64,000 nt of DNA from positions 196,989 to 260,988 of the forward strand of contig JANPDL010000036.1 in assembly GCA_031431475.1 (NCBI GenBank). The letters are read 5' to 3'. A program made the position numbers and the translations under genes. The DNA comes from JADCCX01 sp031431475 (GTDB lineage: Bacteria; Pseudomonadota; Alphaproteobacteria; Rhizobiales; Beijerinckiaceae). A model generated the notes under the pieces. It did no database searches. It saw only the letters and a program-made list of their open reading frames with translations, and was not told where the DNA came from. Positions 41,800 through 51,006 of the stretch are shown in pieces. Each line of letters begins with the position of its first letter. Position 1 is the stretch's first letter.

Positions 41800-42720
41800 T
41801 CAGGACGAAGGTGCTGACCCCGCCTGCCGCCAGCTGCCCATGAATTTCCGCGCCCATGTGCCCTGCCGACGGGCATAATTGCGCGTGTCCTGCTGTCCCA
41901 GTGTGATGGCCTGTTCCAGGGTCATCCCGCCATCGAGATGGCAAATGAGATGCGGCATGCCGTGGGCTTTCATCACGCCGCGGTTGGCGGGAAGCGCGAT
42001 TGAGCGGATATGGCGTGCTTCATCCAGTGCGCCTTGTTGTATCATCGCGTGGAAACGCTGGTCGATGCGGGTGTAGAGCGTGGCGCGATCAGGCGCGAGG
42101 CAAGCACCTGACCACCGCCCGACAGCCAGTACAGGCGCTGTCGTGTCGCGCTGCCACTCGCCCAAAGTGCGCCCTGTCGCGAGCTTGACAGAGACGGCGC
42201 GTTGCAGCCGCGGCTGGTCGGCGGGTGACAGTCGGACGGCTGAATCCGGATCTTCGCGTTTCAGCCATTCGTGCAATGACAAGCCCGCTGCCTCCATGGA
42301 CTCTACTTCAGCCATGATTGCTGTCGGAAAATCCGGCATTTCGACCAGTCCATCCGTTAGCGCCTTGAAATAAAGTCCGGTTCCCCCGACCACGACTGCG
42401 AGACGGCCATTGGCTTTCAATTCGGCCAGAACCGGTGTGACGGCGCGCACATAATCACCCGCAGAAAACGCAATGCGCGGATCGACGAAGCCGTAGAGCC
42501 GGTGCTCGACCGCAGCCTCTTCCTCCGGAGTCGGGCGAGCGGTGAGGATGCGGATACCGTCATAGATCTGCATGGAATCGGCATTCACCACCACGCCGCC
42601 CGTTGCCCGGGCCACGGCGATGGCCAGTGCGGACTTGCCGCTCGCGGTCGGACCTGCGATGAGCAGCGCATTGCGCCCCTTCGCGTCCTCCAGCAGTGTT
42701 TCAACCAGCGCTTCCGCCAT
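41800..42720 (-). CDS. miaA: tRNA dimethylallyltransferase MiaA
   Basis: MiaA adds dimethylallyl to A37 of tRNAs reading UNN codons. The protein has a P-loop LLIAGPTASGKSALA, NADSMQIYDG, and VGGTGLYFKALTDGL, all diagnostic. The start is ambiguous: ATG at 42720 gives 306 residues and leaves a gap to serB; ATG at 42741 (313 residues) would overlap the divergent serB start codon. The miaA/serB divergent arrangement is usual in Hyphomicrobiales. Confidence 0.94.
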   Translation of the reverse strand: MAEALVETLLEDAKGRNALLIAGPTASGKSALAIAVARATGGVVVNADSMQIYDGIRILTARPTPEEEAAVEHRLYGFVDPRIAFSAGDYVRAVTPVLAELKANGRLAVVVGGTGLYFKALTDGLVEMPDFPTAIMAEVESMEAAGLSLHEWLKREDPDSAVRLSPADQPRLQRAVSVKLATGRTLGEWQRDTTAPVLAVGRWSGACLAPDRATLYTRIDQRFHAMIQQGALDEARHIRSIALPANRGVMKAHGMPHLICHLDGGMTLEQAITLGQQDTRNYARRQGTWARKFMGSWRQAGSAPSS

Positions 42721-42739
42721 GTCCTTCGTCGCGATCCTC

Positions 42740-43612
42740 ATGTCCAACCCAGCCAGTCCTGTACTGGATCAGGCGATTCTGGCGCATATCGCAGCGGTGC
42801 TTCCGCATGCCGGTGCACTGCGCTGGCTGAACAGCGGTATCGCGGCAGAGATCCCTTTCGCAAGTCCGGATGTGGTCCTGTCCGAGATCACGGCGCGGTT
42901 GAGGGCGGTGATCGGCGACCTCCCTGTTGACGTCGCGGTGCTGCCACAGGCGCATCGGCGCAAGAAATTGCTGCTGGCCGATATGGATTCCACCATGATC
43001 GAGCAGGAATGCATCGACGAGCTTGCGGCTTTTGTGGGCCTGAAAGAGAAGGTGTCGGCCATCACTGCGCGTGCCATGCGTGGCGAGATCGAATTCGAGT
43101 CTGCCCTGCGTGAACGCGTGGCGCTGCTCAAGGGGCTGCCGGTCGGCGTGGTGGATGAAATCATCGACAAGCACATCACCCTGATGCCGGGTGGCAAGGC
43201 GCTGATCGCCACGATGAAGGCGAATGGGGCCTACACTGCGCTGGTGTCCGGCGGGTTTACGGTGTTCACATCTAAGGTAGGCCGGACGCTTGGATTTGAT
43301 GAAGACAGATCGAATATTCTGGAGGTCGTGGATGGCAAGCTCGCCGGTCTTGTGCGCGATCCTATCCTGGGTAAGGAGGCCAAGCGGGAGCGGTTGATCG
43401 AGCTGCGGACTCAGCAGAAGCTTTTATCGCAAGAGACGATGGCTGTTGGTGACGGGGCCAATGATCTCGCCATGCTGGGTGAAGCGGGACTTGGCGTGGC
43501 TCTGCATGCGAAGCCTGCTGTGGCTGCTGCGGCGCATGTCAGGATCGATCATGCTGACCTGACCGCGCTGCTTTATTTGCAGGGCTACAGCGTCGATGAA
43601 TTTATAGCATGA
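42740..43612 (+). CDS. serB: Phosphoserine phosphatase SerB
   Basis: SerB is the last step of serine synthesis. The 290-residue protein has a HAD core with LLADMDSTMIEQEC (DxDxT nucleophile motif), LVSGGFTVFTSKVG (motif II Ser), and AVGDGANDLAMLGEAGLGVALHAKP (motif IV). The N-terminal ~75 residues form the variable ACT-like domain. The start is the ATG at 42740. Confidence 0.95.
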   Translation: MSNPASPVLDQAILAHIAAVLPHAGALRWLNSGIAAEIPFASPDVVLSEITARLRAVIGDLPVDVAVLPQAHRRKKLLLADMDSTMIEQECIDELAAFVGLKEKVSAITARAMRGEIEFESALRERVALLKGLPVGVVDEIIDKHITLMPGGKALIATMKANGAYTALVSGGFTVFTSKVGRTLGFDEDRSNILEVVDGKLAGLVRDPILGKEAKRERLIELRTQQKLLSQETMAVGDGANDLAMLGEAGLGVALHAKPAVAAAAHVRIDHADLTALLYLQGYSVDEFIA

Positions 43613-43619
43613 GGCAATA

Positions 43620-43643
43620 AAAAACCGCCCGGAGGCGGTTTTT
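43620..43643. terminator. Bidirectional terminator between serB and the Tim44-like gene
   Basis: AAAAACCGCC (43620-43629) pairs with GGCGGTTTTT (43634-43643) around CGGA. A/T runs flank both sides, so it serves the two convergent genes. Confidence 0.88.
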
Positions 43644-43665
43644 CTGATCGCTTGGAAGCATGCTA

Positions 43666-44655
43666 TCAAGCTTGCTGCTGACCGCAAAGCATCCAGGGCT
43701 TGCCAGCGCCATCGCGGCGGAAGGTCCAGATTTCGACCGTTTCTTCCGGCTGGCTAGCATTGCCCGCAACGATTTTGCCGGTGGCGCGCTCCGTCGTGAC
43801 ATCTGTCATGGCAAAGCGCATGGCGACGGTCGCGTAGGCCGTGCTGTCCTCGTACCAGGATTCAGCCAGATCGCCCTGCAACAACTGGGGCTGGCCGATG
43901 CGGTTGACGAGGCCCTTCTGCTGGTTGTCGTGCAGTTCCTTGATGAACTGCGCCGCCACATCCGGTGTGGTCACGCGGCGTATACCGGCGATGTCCTCGT
44001 TCGAATAGGACGCCATCACATCCGTGAGAACGCCCTGGAAACCGGTATAGTCATCCGGGCCGATGCCGACCGCATCGACGCGTTGCTGCTCGACCGGCTG
44101 CTGGGCCGAAGCCGTGGCACCGCCTGCTGCAACGCCACCTGCCGCGCCTGCCATTTCAGGCACGGGCGAGCGGGCATAACCGGCGGGAGCCGCCATCTGT
44201 GGCTGGTTGGCCTGCTGACGGTTGCGGAAAAAGCCCCAGATGAGGCGTACGGCAAGCACGATCAGCGCGACCTGCAACAGGAGGCCAAGGAAGCCCATGA
44301 TGCCGCTCATTCCGCCGAAAAGACTTCCGCCGGAGAGCAGACCGAACAGGCCTGCGCCGATCAGGCCCATGGCAAAACCCTTGGCCATAGTCGACATCAT
44401 CGATGGCTTGGCGGCCTGTGCTGCCGCTGCTGTGGGAGCGGCGGGGCGACCGGGCGCTGCTGCCGGGTTTGTGGGCGCGCCGGTTGATGTTCGCGGTGCC
44501 GTCGGCGTTGAGGGCACGGATGTGTCTGTGCGCGCGCCACGGCTGCCGGAGCTTCCGCCCTTGCCGGGCTTGGCATCGACCGTGGATACGGCAAAGCCGA
44601 TGGCGATGACAGACGCGAGAATTGTGAGAGTCTTGCGACCGAGAGATAAAGGCAT
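43666..44655 (-). CDS. Tim44 domain-containing membrane protein
   Basis: The 329-residue protein has an N-terminal export signal (TLTILASVIAIGFAVSTVDA), a long Pro/Ala/Thr-rich low-complexity linker (~35-85), hydrophobic segments (GFAMGLIGAGLFGLLSGG; GFLGLLLQVALIVLAVRLIWGFF), a second linker, and a C-terminal Tim44-like domain (DVMASYSNEDIAGIRRVTTPDVAAQFI...ETVEIWTFRRDG). The start at 44655 has a perfect AGGAGGAACC site. Function in bacteria is little known. Confidence 0.87.
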   Translation of the reverse strand: MPLSLGRKTLTILASVIAIGFAVSTVDAKPGKGGSSGSRGARTDTSVPSTPTAPRTSTGAPTNPAAAPGRPAAPTAAAAQAAKPSMMSTMAKGFAMGLIGAGLFGLLSGGSLFGGMSGIMGFLGLLLQVALIVLAVRLIWGFFRNRQQANQPQMAAPAGYARSPVPEMAGAAGGVAAGGATASAQQPVEQQRVDAVGIGPDDYTGFQGVLTDVMASYSNEDIAGIRRVTTPDVAAQFIKELHDNQQKGLVNRIGQPQLLQGDLAESWYEDSTAYATVAMRFAMTDVTTERATGKIVAGNASQPEETVEIWTFRRDGAGKPWMLCGQQQA

Positions 44656-44947
44656 GGTTCCTCCTGAAAGCTTCATGCGTTCAATATATAGGGCATGTTT
44701 TAAGGGATTCAAATGCCCGTTGGATTCGGAGCGTTGCAGCGCCGGATCACCAGCTGCTCGCAGAGCATCTGCTGATATCAAACTTGCCGAATTGCAAGGA
44801 TGCCTCTCGGGCTTCTCGAGAAAATCCTCGGTGGACGCGGTGAAGTCTCGCGTGACAAACGAGAAACCGATGTTAATCTCTTGCTTGGAAGCAATCGCGA
44901 ATCCGCTGGAGCTTCCATAAAAAGATCTCAATCAAGGAGGGGTTCCA

Positions 44948-45274
44948 ATGGATCATCTGGCCGACATCAAGAAATATTCCGCAAAACCGGACGAAGCTGC
45001 CGTGACAGGCATGTCGAAGACTTATGCGCTCGTCATGAGCAAGACTGATACCAAGTGGGTCGCGGCCAGCGATCCCGCCGAGATCGAGCGTGTCGTGAAC
45101 AATTTCCTGAAGAAGAAGCTGGGTCGCAAGGAAGCCAATGATGCGCTGACCGCGGCATGCAAGGCTGTTGGCGACAAGATGAAGGCCGATCGCAACAAAT
45201 CGCGTATGGTGTTCTATTACCTTCTCGCCGAGCATTATGGCCAGCTCGCGATGTTCCATCCGAAGAAGAAGTAA
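44948..45274 (+). CDS. DUF2853 family small protein
   Basis: The 108-residue soluble helical protein (MDHLADIKKYSAKPDEAAVTGM...KKKLGRK...MVFYYLLAEHYGQLAMF) matches the DUF2853 pattern. A strong AAGGAGGGGTTCC site precedes it. Function is unknown. The 292-bp divergent gap before it (44656-44947) holds promoters at most. Confidence 0.85.
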   Translation: MDHLADIKKYSAKPDEAAVTGMSKTYALVMSKTDTKWVAASDPAEIERVVNNFLKKKLGRKEANDALTAACKAVGDKMKADRNKSRMVFYYLLAEHYGQLAMFHPKKK

Positions 45275-45302
45275 TCTGCGGATTTCATATTCACGCTGTT
45301 TT

Positions 45303-45332
45303 AAGCCCCTTGCCGCTGGCGAGGGGCTTTTT
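45303..45332 (+). terminator. Rho-independent terminator after the DUF2853 gene
   Basis: AAGCCCCTTGCC (45303-45314) pairs with GGCGAGGGGCTT (45318-45329) with one wobble, followed by T3. Confidence 0.85.
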
Positions 45333-45398
45333 CGTTGGCCTGTGAGCAAGTTTGGCTGTTGTGGCGACAAAGCGGCTGAATCAGGCTAGATCGACGCA

Positions 45399-46193
45399 AT
45401 GCGCCAGTATCACGATCTCATGGCCCGCATCCTTGACCAGGGCGTGGCAAAATCCGACCGCACCGGCACCGGCACGCTCTCCGTGTTCGGTCACCAGATG
45501 CGCTTTGATCTCTCGGCGGGCTTTCCGCTGGTGACGACCAAGAAACTGCACCTGAAATCGATCATCCACGAGCTGATCTGGTTTCTCGCGGGCGACACCA
45601 ACATCAAGTACCTCACGGACAACGGGGTCGGCATCTGGAACGAATGGGCCGATGCGCAGGGCAATCTCGGCCCGGTCTATGGCAAGCAATGGCGATCCTG
45701 GGCGAATCCGGATGGCGGCTCGGTCGACCAGATCAGCTGGCTGGTGAACGAGCTGAAGCGCAATCCTGATTCGCGGCGGCTCATCATATCGGCGTGGAAT
45801 CCGGCCGAACTCGACCAGATGGCGCTGGCACCGTGCCATTGCCTGTTCCAGTTCTATGTGGCGGACGGGCGGCTGTCCTGCCAGCTCTACCAGCGTTCGG
45901 CAGATGTATTTCTGGGCGTGCCCTTCAACATCGCGAGTTATGCGCTGCTGACGCATATGCTGGCGCAAGTATCGGGGCTTCAGCCCGGTGATTTTGTGCA
46001 TACGCTGGGCGATGCGCATCTCTATTCCAACCATCTGGAACAGGCACGGCTGCAGCTTTCGCGCGACCCCAGGCCGTTGCCGACGCTGCGGATGAATCCG
46101 GCTGTAAGATCGGTGCTTGATTTCCGGTTCGAAGATTTCGCTATCGAGAACTACGATCCGCACCCGCATATCAAGGCACCGGTGGCGGTGTGA
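45399..46193 (+). CDS. thyA: Thymidylate synthase ThyA
   Basis: ThyA methylates dUMP with methylenetetrahydrofolate, producing dTMP and dihydrofolate. The 264-residue protein has the canonical E. coli-type layout: DRTGTGTLSVFGHQMRFDL, the catalytic Cys in LAPCHCLFQFYVADGRLSCQLYQRSAD, and the C-terminal IKAPVAV. It overlaps folA by 4 bp (GTGA), so the dihydrofolate product is recycled by its operon partner. Confidence 0.98.
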   Translation: MRQYHDLMARILDQGVAKSDRTGTGTLSVFGHQMRFDLSAGFPLVTTKKLHLKSIIHELIWFLAGDTNIKYLTDNGVGIWNEWADAQGNLGPVYGKQWRSWANPDGGSVDQISWLVNELKRNPDSRRLIISAWNPAELDQMALAPCHCLFQFYVADGRLSCQLYQRSADVFLGVPFNIASYALLTHMLAQVSGLQPGDFVHTLGDAHLYSNHLEQARLQLSRDPRPLPTLRMNPAVRSVLDFRFEDFAIENYDPHPHIKAPVAV

Positions 46194-46699
46194 GGCTCAC
46201 GACATCCCTGATCTGCGCCGTAGCGCGCAACCGTGTGATCGGACGCGACAATCAACTCCTGTGGCGGCTCAAGAGCGATCTGAGGCATTTCCGTGACCTG
46301 ACGACAGGCAAGCCCGTGATCATGGGCCGCAAGACGCACGAGTCTATCGGCAGGCCGTTGCCCAACCGTGACAACATCGTGGTGACGCGGGATAAGGCGT
46401 TTGCAGTGGATGGCGTCCTTGTCGCGCATGCGCTGGACGAAGCATTCCGAATGGCCGGGGATTGCGCGAAAAAACGCGGCGTCGATGAGATCATGGTGGC
46501 TGGCGGTGGCGATATCTACGCCCAGACAATCGGGCGGGCTGATGCGCTGTATCTGACGGAAGTGGAACTGGAGCCCGAGGGAGACGCCTGGTTTCCGCTC
46601 GTTGACCGCGCTGTCTGGAAGGAAATTTGCCGGAAAACCCATCCGAAAGGCCCGGATGACGAGGCCGCTTTCAGTTTCGTGGACTATGTGCGGCGGTAA
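46190..46699 (+). CDS. folA: Dihydrofolate reductase FolA
   Basis: FolA regenerates tetrahydrofolate from dihydrofolate with NADPH. The 169-residue protein has VARNRVIGRDNQLLWRLKSDLRHFRDLT and IMGRKTHESIGRPLPNRDNIVVTR, the DHFR signatures. Translation starts at GTG 46190, overlapping the thyA stop. Confidence 0.97.
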   Translation: MRLTTSLICAVARNRVIGRDNQLLWRLKSDLRHFRDLTTGKPVIMGRKTHESIGRPLPNRDNIVVTRDKAFAVDGVLVAHALDEAFRMAGDCAKKRGVDEIMVAGGGDIYAQTIGRADALYLTEVELEPEGDAWFPLVDRAVWKEICRKTHPKGPDDEAAFSFVDYVRR

Positions 46700-46860
46700 G
46701 GCGCGGTTTGGGCGTTGACCTTTGGACTGAGACGCACCATTTCACAATCATATAAGCTGGATTTACCAACCTCGCGGCGCGGCCATTGCGGTCAGCCGCC
46801 GGTTTGCTAAGGACAGAACAGAATCAACGGTCGGTTGTGACCGCAGGACAGAGGAATTTC

Positions 46861-48132
46861 ATGCCCTGGAATAATGAAGGCGGCGGCGGACCGTGGCAGC
46901 CCAAGAACCAAGGCCCCAAGGGTCAGGGACCATGGGGACAAGGTCCAGGTGGCGGCGACAACAACGATGGTGGCGGTGGTGGCAAGCGCCCGGGAGGGCA
47001 ACCGCCTGACCTTGAAGAACTGCTGCGCCGCAGTAAGGACAGGTTCAAAAATGTGCTGCCACCCGGCGTCGGTGGAACGGGTCTTGGCGGCATCGGCGGC
47101 AAGGGTATTGCTGCGCTGATCATGCTGGCCGTGCTTGGATGGCTGGCAACCGGACTTTACATCGTGCGCACCAACGAGGTGGCGCTGAAGACCGTGTTTG
47201 GTCGCTTCATCGGCAAGACCGGAGAAGGCTGGGACTATAATTGGCCTTATCCAATCGGCGGCGTCTACAAGGTGCCGGTTCTGGACCGCAAGAACATCGA
47301 GATCGGGCGTGCACCGACTGATCCTCGTCGTGCTGGCGCAATTTCCGACACGCTGATGCTGACGGCAGATGAAAACATCGTCGATATCGGTTTCAACCTG
47401 CAATGGCGGATCTCGGCGCGCAGGCCGGAGGACTACGTGTTCAACTTGCAAAATCCGGAAGGCACGATCAAGGCTGTGGCCGAAAGCGCCATGCGCGAGG
47501 TTGTAGGCCGGCGCAATTTGCAGAACGTCTTGCCGAGCCAGGTGAGCGCAGCGACAGTGGTGCCTTCGGCGTCGCCAGGAGCCGGACCAATCGTGGTGGT
47601 GCCACCCGCAGCTGTTGCAGCTTCCGCCAGCGCCCAGTCCGAGATTCAGGACGAGGTGTTGAAATCGATGCAGACCGTGCTTGATTCCTACAAGGCGGGT
47701 GTCGATATCTTGCTGGTCAACGTGACACGCATCGCGCCACCCCAGGAGGTATTGGCCTCATTCCGCGAAGTTCAGGCCGCTGTGCAGGATCAGGCCCGCA
47801 TGCGCAATGAAGCCGAAACACACGCCAGCCGCGTGGTGCCAGAGGCTCGAGGCAAGGCCGAGAGCATCATCCAGGAATCGCAGGCCTATCGTGAGCGCAC
47901 CGTGGCGGAAGCACAAGGTGCCGCCTCGCGTTTCCGGGCGGTCTACGAGGAATACCGCAAGGCCCCCGACGTGACCCGCGAGCGCATCTTCCTTGAGACG
48001 ATGGAGCGCGTGTTCGGCGGGATGGACAAGATCATCATCGACAACAACAGCACAGGACAAGGGGCGATCCCCTATCTGCCGCTCAACGAATTGCAGCGTC
48101 GTCCGCTACAGCCACAGGGGACTACCCGATGA
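46861..48132 (+). CDS. hflK: FtsH modulator HflK (SPFH/band 7)
   Basis: HflK forms, with HflC, a membrane assembly that surrounds and restrains FtsH. The 423-residue protein has the usual Gly/Pro/Gln-rich cytoplasmic N-terminus (~1-60), one membrane helix (GIAALIMLAVLGWLATGLYIV), an SPFH domain (VRTNEVALKTVFGRFIGKTGEGWDY) and a C-terminal helical region. It carries an unusual Ala/Pro/Val/Ser-rich insert of about 30 residues near residues 230-260 (VVPSASPGAGP...VVVPPAAVAASAS). The start at 46861 is placed at MPWNNEGGG. Confidence 0.95.
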   Translation: MPWNNEGGGGPWQPKNQGPKGQGPWGQGPGGGDNNDGGGGGKRPGGQPPDLEELLRRSKDRFKNVLPPGVGGTGLGGIGGKGIAALIMLAVLGWLATGLYIVRTNEVALKTVFGRFIGKTGEGWDYNWPYPIGGVYKVPVLDRKNIEIGRAPTDPRRAGAISDTLMLTADENIVDIGFNLQWRISARRPEDYVFNLQNPEGTIKAVAESAMREVVGRRNLQNVLPSQVSAATVVPSASPGAGPIVVVPPAAVAASASAQSEIQDEVLKSMQTVLDSYKAGVDILLVNVTRIAPPQEVLASFREVQAAVQDQARMRNEAETHASRVVPEARGKAESIIQESQAYRERTVAEAQGAASRFRAVYEEYRKAPDVTRERIFLETMERVFGGMDKIIIDNNSTGQGAIPYLPLNELQRRPLQPQGTTR

Positions 48133-49010
48133 ATCAGGGCAAGGGGTTGTTCGCCCTTATCGGACTCGGCCTTATCGGCTTTTTGATCTTGAATTCGGCC
48201 TTCATCGTGCCGCAGACGTCTTCGGCCATCGTGTTCCGTTTGGGTGCTGTTGCGCGCGCGCCAATCATAGCTCCTGGGCTCTATTTCAAGGTTCCATTCG
48301 TTGAGAACGTGGTCTTGATCGAGAACAGGCTGCTGGATAACGATCTGCCACCGCAGGAAGTGCTGGCATCGGACCAAAAGAATCTCGTGGTGGATGCCTT
48401 CACGCGGTATCGCATCACGGATCCCCTGAAGTTCTACCAGACGCTCAATAACACCCGGAATGCCAACCTGACACTGGAACGGATCGTCAATTCGCGCGTG
48501 CGTTCTGTGCTGGCCGGGGCGTCAACAACGCAGATCATCGACAAGGAGCGATCCAGGCTGATGGATCGCATTCAGGATGATGTGAACCGGGAGACGCAAG
48601 CGCTGGGCATCACGGTCGTCGATGTGAGGCTTTCACGCGTCGAACTGCCACGCGAGACATCGCAGGCCGTGTTCCAGCGCATGAAAACGGACCGTGATCG
48701 TGAGGCGGCTGAAATCCGGGCGCAGGGCGCGCAAATCTCGCAGACTATCAAGGCGCGTGCGGATCGTGACGTACAGGTGATCTTCGGTGAGGCCAACAAG
48801 AAGTCGGAAGAGTTCCGCGGTGAAGGTGATGCCACGAAGAACCGCGTGTTCGCCGAGGCTTTCGGTCGCGATCAGGAATTCTTCCGGTTCTATCGCTCCA
48901 TGCAGGCCTATGAGACCGGTCTGAAGCAGGGCGATACGCGGCTGATCCTTTCACCGAATTCAGATTTTTTCCGCTACTTCAACGATCCATCCGGTAAGAA
49001 ACCGAACTGA
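48129..49010 (+). CDS. hflC: FtsH modulator HflC (SPFH/band 7)
   Basis: The 293-residue partner of HflK has an N-terminal membrane helix (GLFALIGLGLIGFLILNSAFIV), the SPFH domain (QTSSAIVFRLGAVAR...GLYFKVPF), and a charged helical C-terminal region ending in FRFYRSMQAYETGLKQGDTRLILSPNSDFFRYF, the HflC signature. It overlaps hflK by 4 bp (ATGA). Confidence 0.97.
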   Translation: MNQGKGLFALIGLGLIGFLILNSAFIVPQTSSAIVFRLGAVARAPIIAPGLYFKVPFVENVVLIENRLLDNDLPPQEVLASDQKNLVVDAFTRYRITDPLKFYQTLNNTRNANLTLERIVNSRVRSVLAGASTTQIIDKERSRLMDRIQDDVNRETQALGITVVDVRLSRVELPRETSQAVFQRMKTDRDREAAEIRAQGAQISQTIKARADRDVQVIFGEANKKSEEFRGEGDATKNRVFAEAFGRDQEFFRFYRSMQAYETGLKQGDTRLILSPNSDFFRYFNDPSGKKPN

Positions 49011-49028
49011 CCCGAAAGCCGCGCGGCC

Positions 49029-49220
49029 ATGGAAGACTTTCTGGCCGCGCTGGCATTGCTCTTTGTGATAGAGGGGCTGCTGTTTGCGGCCTTTCCCAAT
49101 GCGACGCGACGGGCTATGCTGGAAGCGGCTCACACGTCTGATGGAATGGTGCGAAAAATCGGCATTGTTTGCGCTGTCATTGGTGTAGCTGCTCTGTGGG
49201 TGATCAGACGTCTGATGTGA
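49029..49220 (+). CDS. DUF2065 small membrane protein
   Basis: The 63-residue protein has two hydrophobic helices (FLAALALLFVIEGLLFAAFP and IGIVCAVIGVAALWVI), the DUF2065 layout. It regularly follows hflC in alpha- and gammaproteobacteria, which suggests a role with HflKC. It starts 18 bp after hflC. Confidence 0.9.
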   Translation: MEDFLAALALLFVIEGLLFAAFPNATRRAMLEAAHTSDGMVRKIGIVCAVIGVAALWVIRRLM

Positions 49221-49353
49221 AACCACAGACGTTTTTGACAAAAGCGTGATCCGTGCGTGAATTCATTCTCTTGCAACTGTCGCTCTCCAGCCACATTTGA
49301 TACCTTGATACAGCGCATGTGGGCGACACCACACCAACTGACCAGAGGGGCAA

Positions 49354-50955
49354 ATGCCTTCCAGGATTCCTGCTTCCAGAACCTCCCGTTTCGCGGCGAT
49401 CGCCAGCGCCTTCATGATTTCGACCGCGCTCGTGGCCACGCCGATGACACCACTGATCACGCCCGCCATCGCGCGGGGCGCACCGGAATCCTTCGCGCCT
49501 CTCGTCGAGCAGGTGATTGACGCCGTCGTCAACATCTCGGCCGCCCAGACCGTCGAGAATCGTTCGGTGCCGCTGCCGCAAGTGCCCCCAGGCGCTCCGT
49601 TCGAGGATTTTTTCAATGACTTCTTCAACAAGCGTGGCGAAGGTGGGGAAACCCAGCCGGGCCAGCCCAACCAGCGCCGTGGCGAGAACCAGCCCAATCA
49701 GCCGAACCAGCCCAATCGCAGGGGTGAAGGCAACCGGGGCGAGGGCAACAACGGCCCGGGCCAGCAGCGCCGTTCCAGCTCGCTGGGCTCCGGCTTCGTG
49801 ATTGATGCGTCTGGCATCGTGATCACCAATAACCATGTGATCGGTGATGCCAACGACATCACGGTGAACTTCAACGACGGCACCAAGTTGAAGGCCGAGG
49901 TGATCGGCAAGGATCCAAAGACCGATCTGGCCGTGCTGAGGGTGAAATCCGACAAGCCGCTCAAATTCGTCAAGTTTGGCGATGATCAGGCGTCACGCGT
50001 CGGTGACTGGGTGGTGGCCATCGGCAACCCGTTCGGTTTCGATTCGTCCGTTTCTGCAGGCATCCTGTCCGCGCGCAACCGGCGCATCAACAGCGGTCCT
50101 TATGACAACTTCATCCAGACCGATGCCGCCATCAACCGGGGCAACTCGGGTGGCCCGCTGTTTAACGCGCAGGGTGAGGTGATCGGCATCAATACGGCGA
50201 TCATCTCGCCATCAGGCGGCTCCATCGGCATCGGCTTTGCGGTTCCGGCATCCACCGCCGTGCCAGTGATCGAGCAACTCCGCAATTTTGGCGAAACGCG
50301 CCGCGGCTGGCTGGGCGTGCGCATCCAGGAAGTGGATGACGGCATCGCCGAAACATTGGGCTTGGGCAAGGTGCGTGGCGCCATGGTTGCCGGTGTGGAC
50401 GAGAAGGGTCCTGCCAAGCCCGCCGGAATCGAGGCAGGCGATGTGATCATCAAGTTCGATGGCAAGGATGTGAAGGACAGCCGCGAGCTGCCGCGCATCG
50501 TGGCCACCACATCGGTGGGCAAGGCCGTGGACGTACTCGTGTTCCGCAAAGGCAAGGAGCAGACCCTGAAGGTGACGCTTGCACGCCTTGAGGATGGCGA
50601 GCGCCAGGCTTCAGCCGTCAAGCCCGCCGAGCCGAGCAACGCCGCTGCACCGGCAGTGCGCCGTGCGCTGGGCCTTGAACTGACGCAGATGACGGCCGAA
50701 ACGCGCAAGCGCTTCAGCCTGAAGGATGGTCAGAAGGGCGTGGTGATCAATCGCGTCGACCCCAACTCCAACGCTGCCACCAAGCGGCTGGCAGCGGGTG
50801 ACGTGATCGTGGAAGTGGGCCAGGAGCCCGTGAACACGCCAGCGGAACTGACCGACCGGATCGAGAAGCTGAAGAAGGAGAGCCGCAAGTCGGCGCTGCT
50901 TCTGGTGGCGAATGCGCAGGGTGAGTTGCGGTTCGTGGCAGTTGCTATCGAGTGA
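49354..50955 (+). CDS. degP: Do (DegP/HtrA) family periplasmic serine protease
   Basis: This is a periplasmic protease/chaperone. The 533-residue protein has a signal peptide, a protease domain with triad H161 (VITNNHV), D191 (KTDLAVLRV) and S265 (NRGNSGGPLF), and two PDZ domains. An unusual Asn/Pro/Gln/Arg-rich linker of about 45 residues (~97-141, repeats of QPNQPN and RRGEG) replaces the usual Q-loop region before the catalytic core. Location beside hflKC fits an envelope quality-control set. Confidence 0.96.
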   Translation: MPSRIPASRTSRFAAIASAFMISTALVATPMTPLITPAIARGAPESFAPLVEQVIDAVVNISAAQTVENRSVPLPQVPPGAPFEDFFNDFFNKRGEGGETQPGQPNQRRGENQPNQPNQPNRRGEGNRGEGNNGPGQQRRSSSLGSGFVIDASGIVITNNHVIGDANDITVNFNDGTKLKAEVIGKDPKTDLAVLRVKSDKPLKFVKFGDDQASRVGDWVVAIGNPFGFDSSVSAGILSARNRRINSGPYDNFIQTDAAINRGNSGGPLFNAQGEVIGINTAIISPSGGSIGIGFAVPASTAVPVIEQLRNFGETRRGWLGVRIQEVDDGIAETLGLGKVRGAMVAGVDEKGPAKPAGIEAGDVIIKFDGKDVKDSRELPRIVATTSVGKAVDVLVFRKGKEQTLKVTLARLEDGERQASAVKPAEPSNAAAPAVRRALGLELTQMTAETRKRFSLKDGQKGVVINRVDPNSNAATKRLAAGDVIVEVGQEPVNTPAELTDRIEKLKKESRKSALLLVANAQGELRFVAVAIE

Positions 50956-50982
50956 GTGCGGTTGGGAGTGGAGAGATTGAAG

Positions 50983-51006
50983 AGCCGTCCTTCGGGGCGG
51001 CTTTTT
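50983..51006 (+). terminator. Rho-independent terminator after degP
   Basis: AGCCGTCC pairs with GGGCGGCT around a TTCG tetraloop, followed by a T-run. It abuts the end of the convergent hicB-like gene. Confidence 0.88.
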
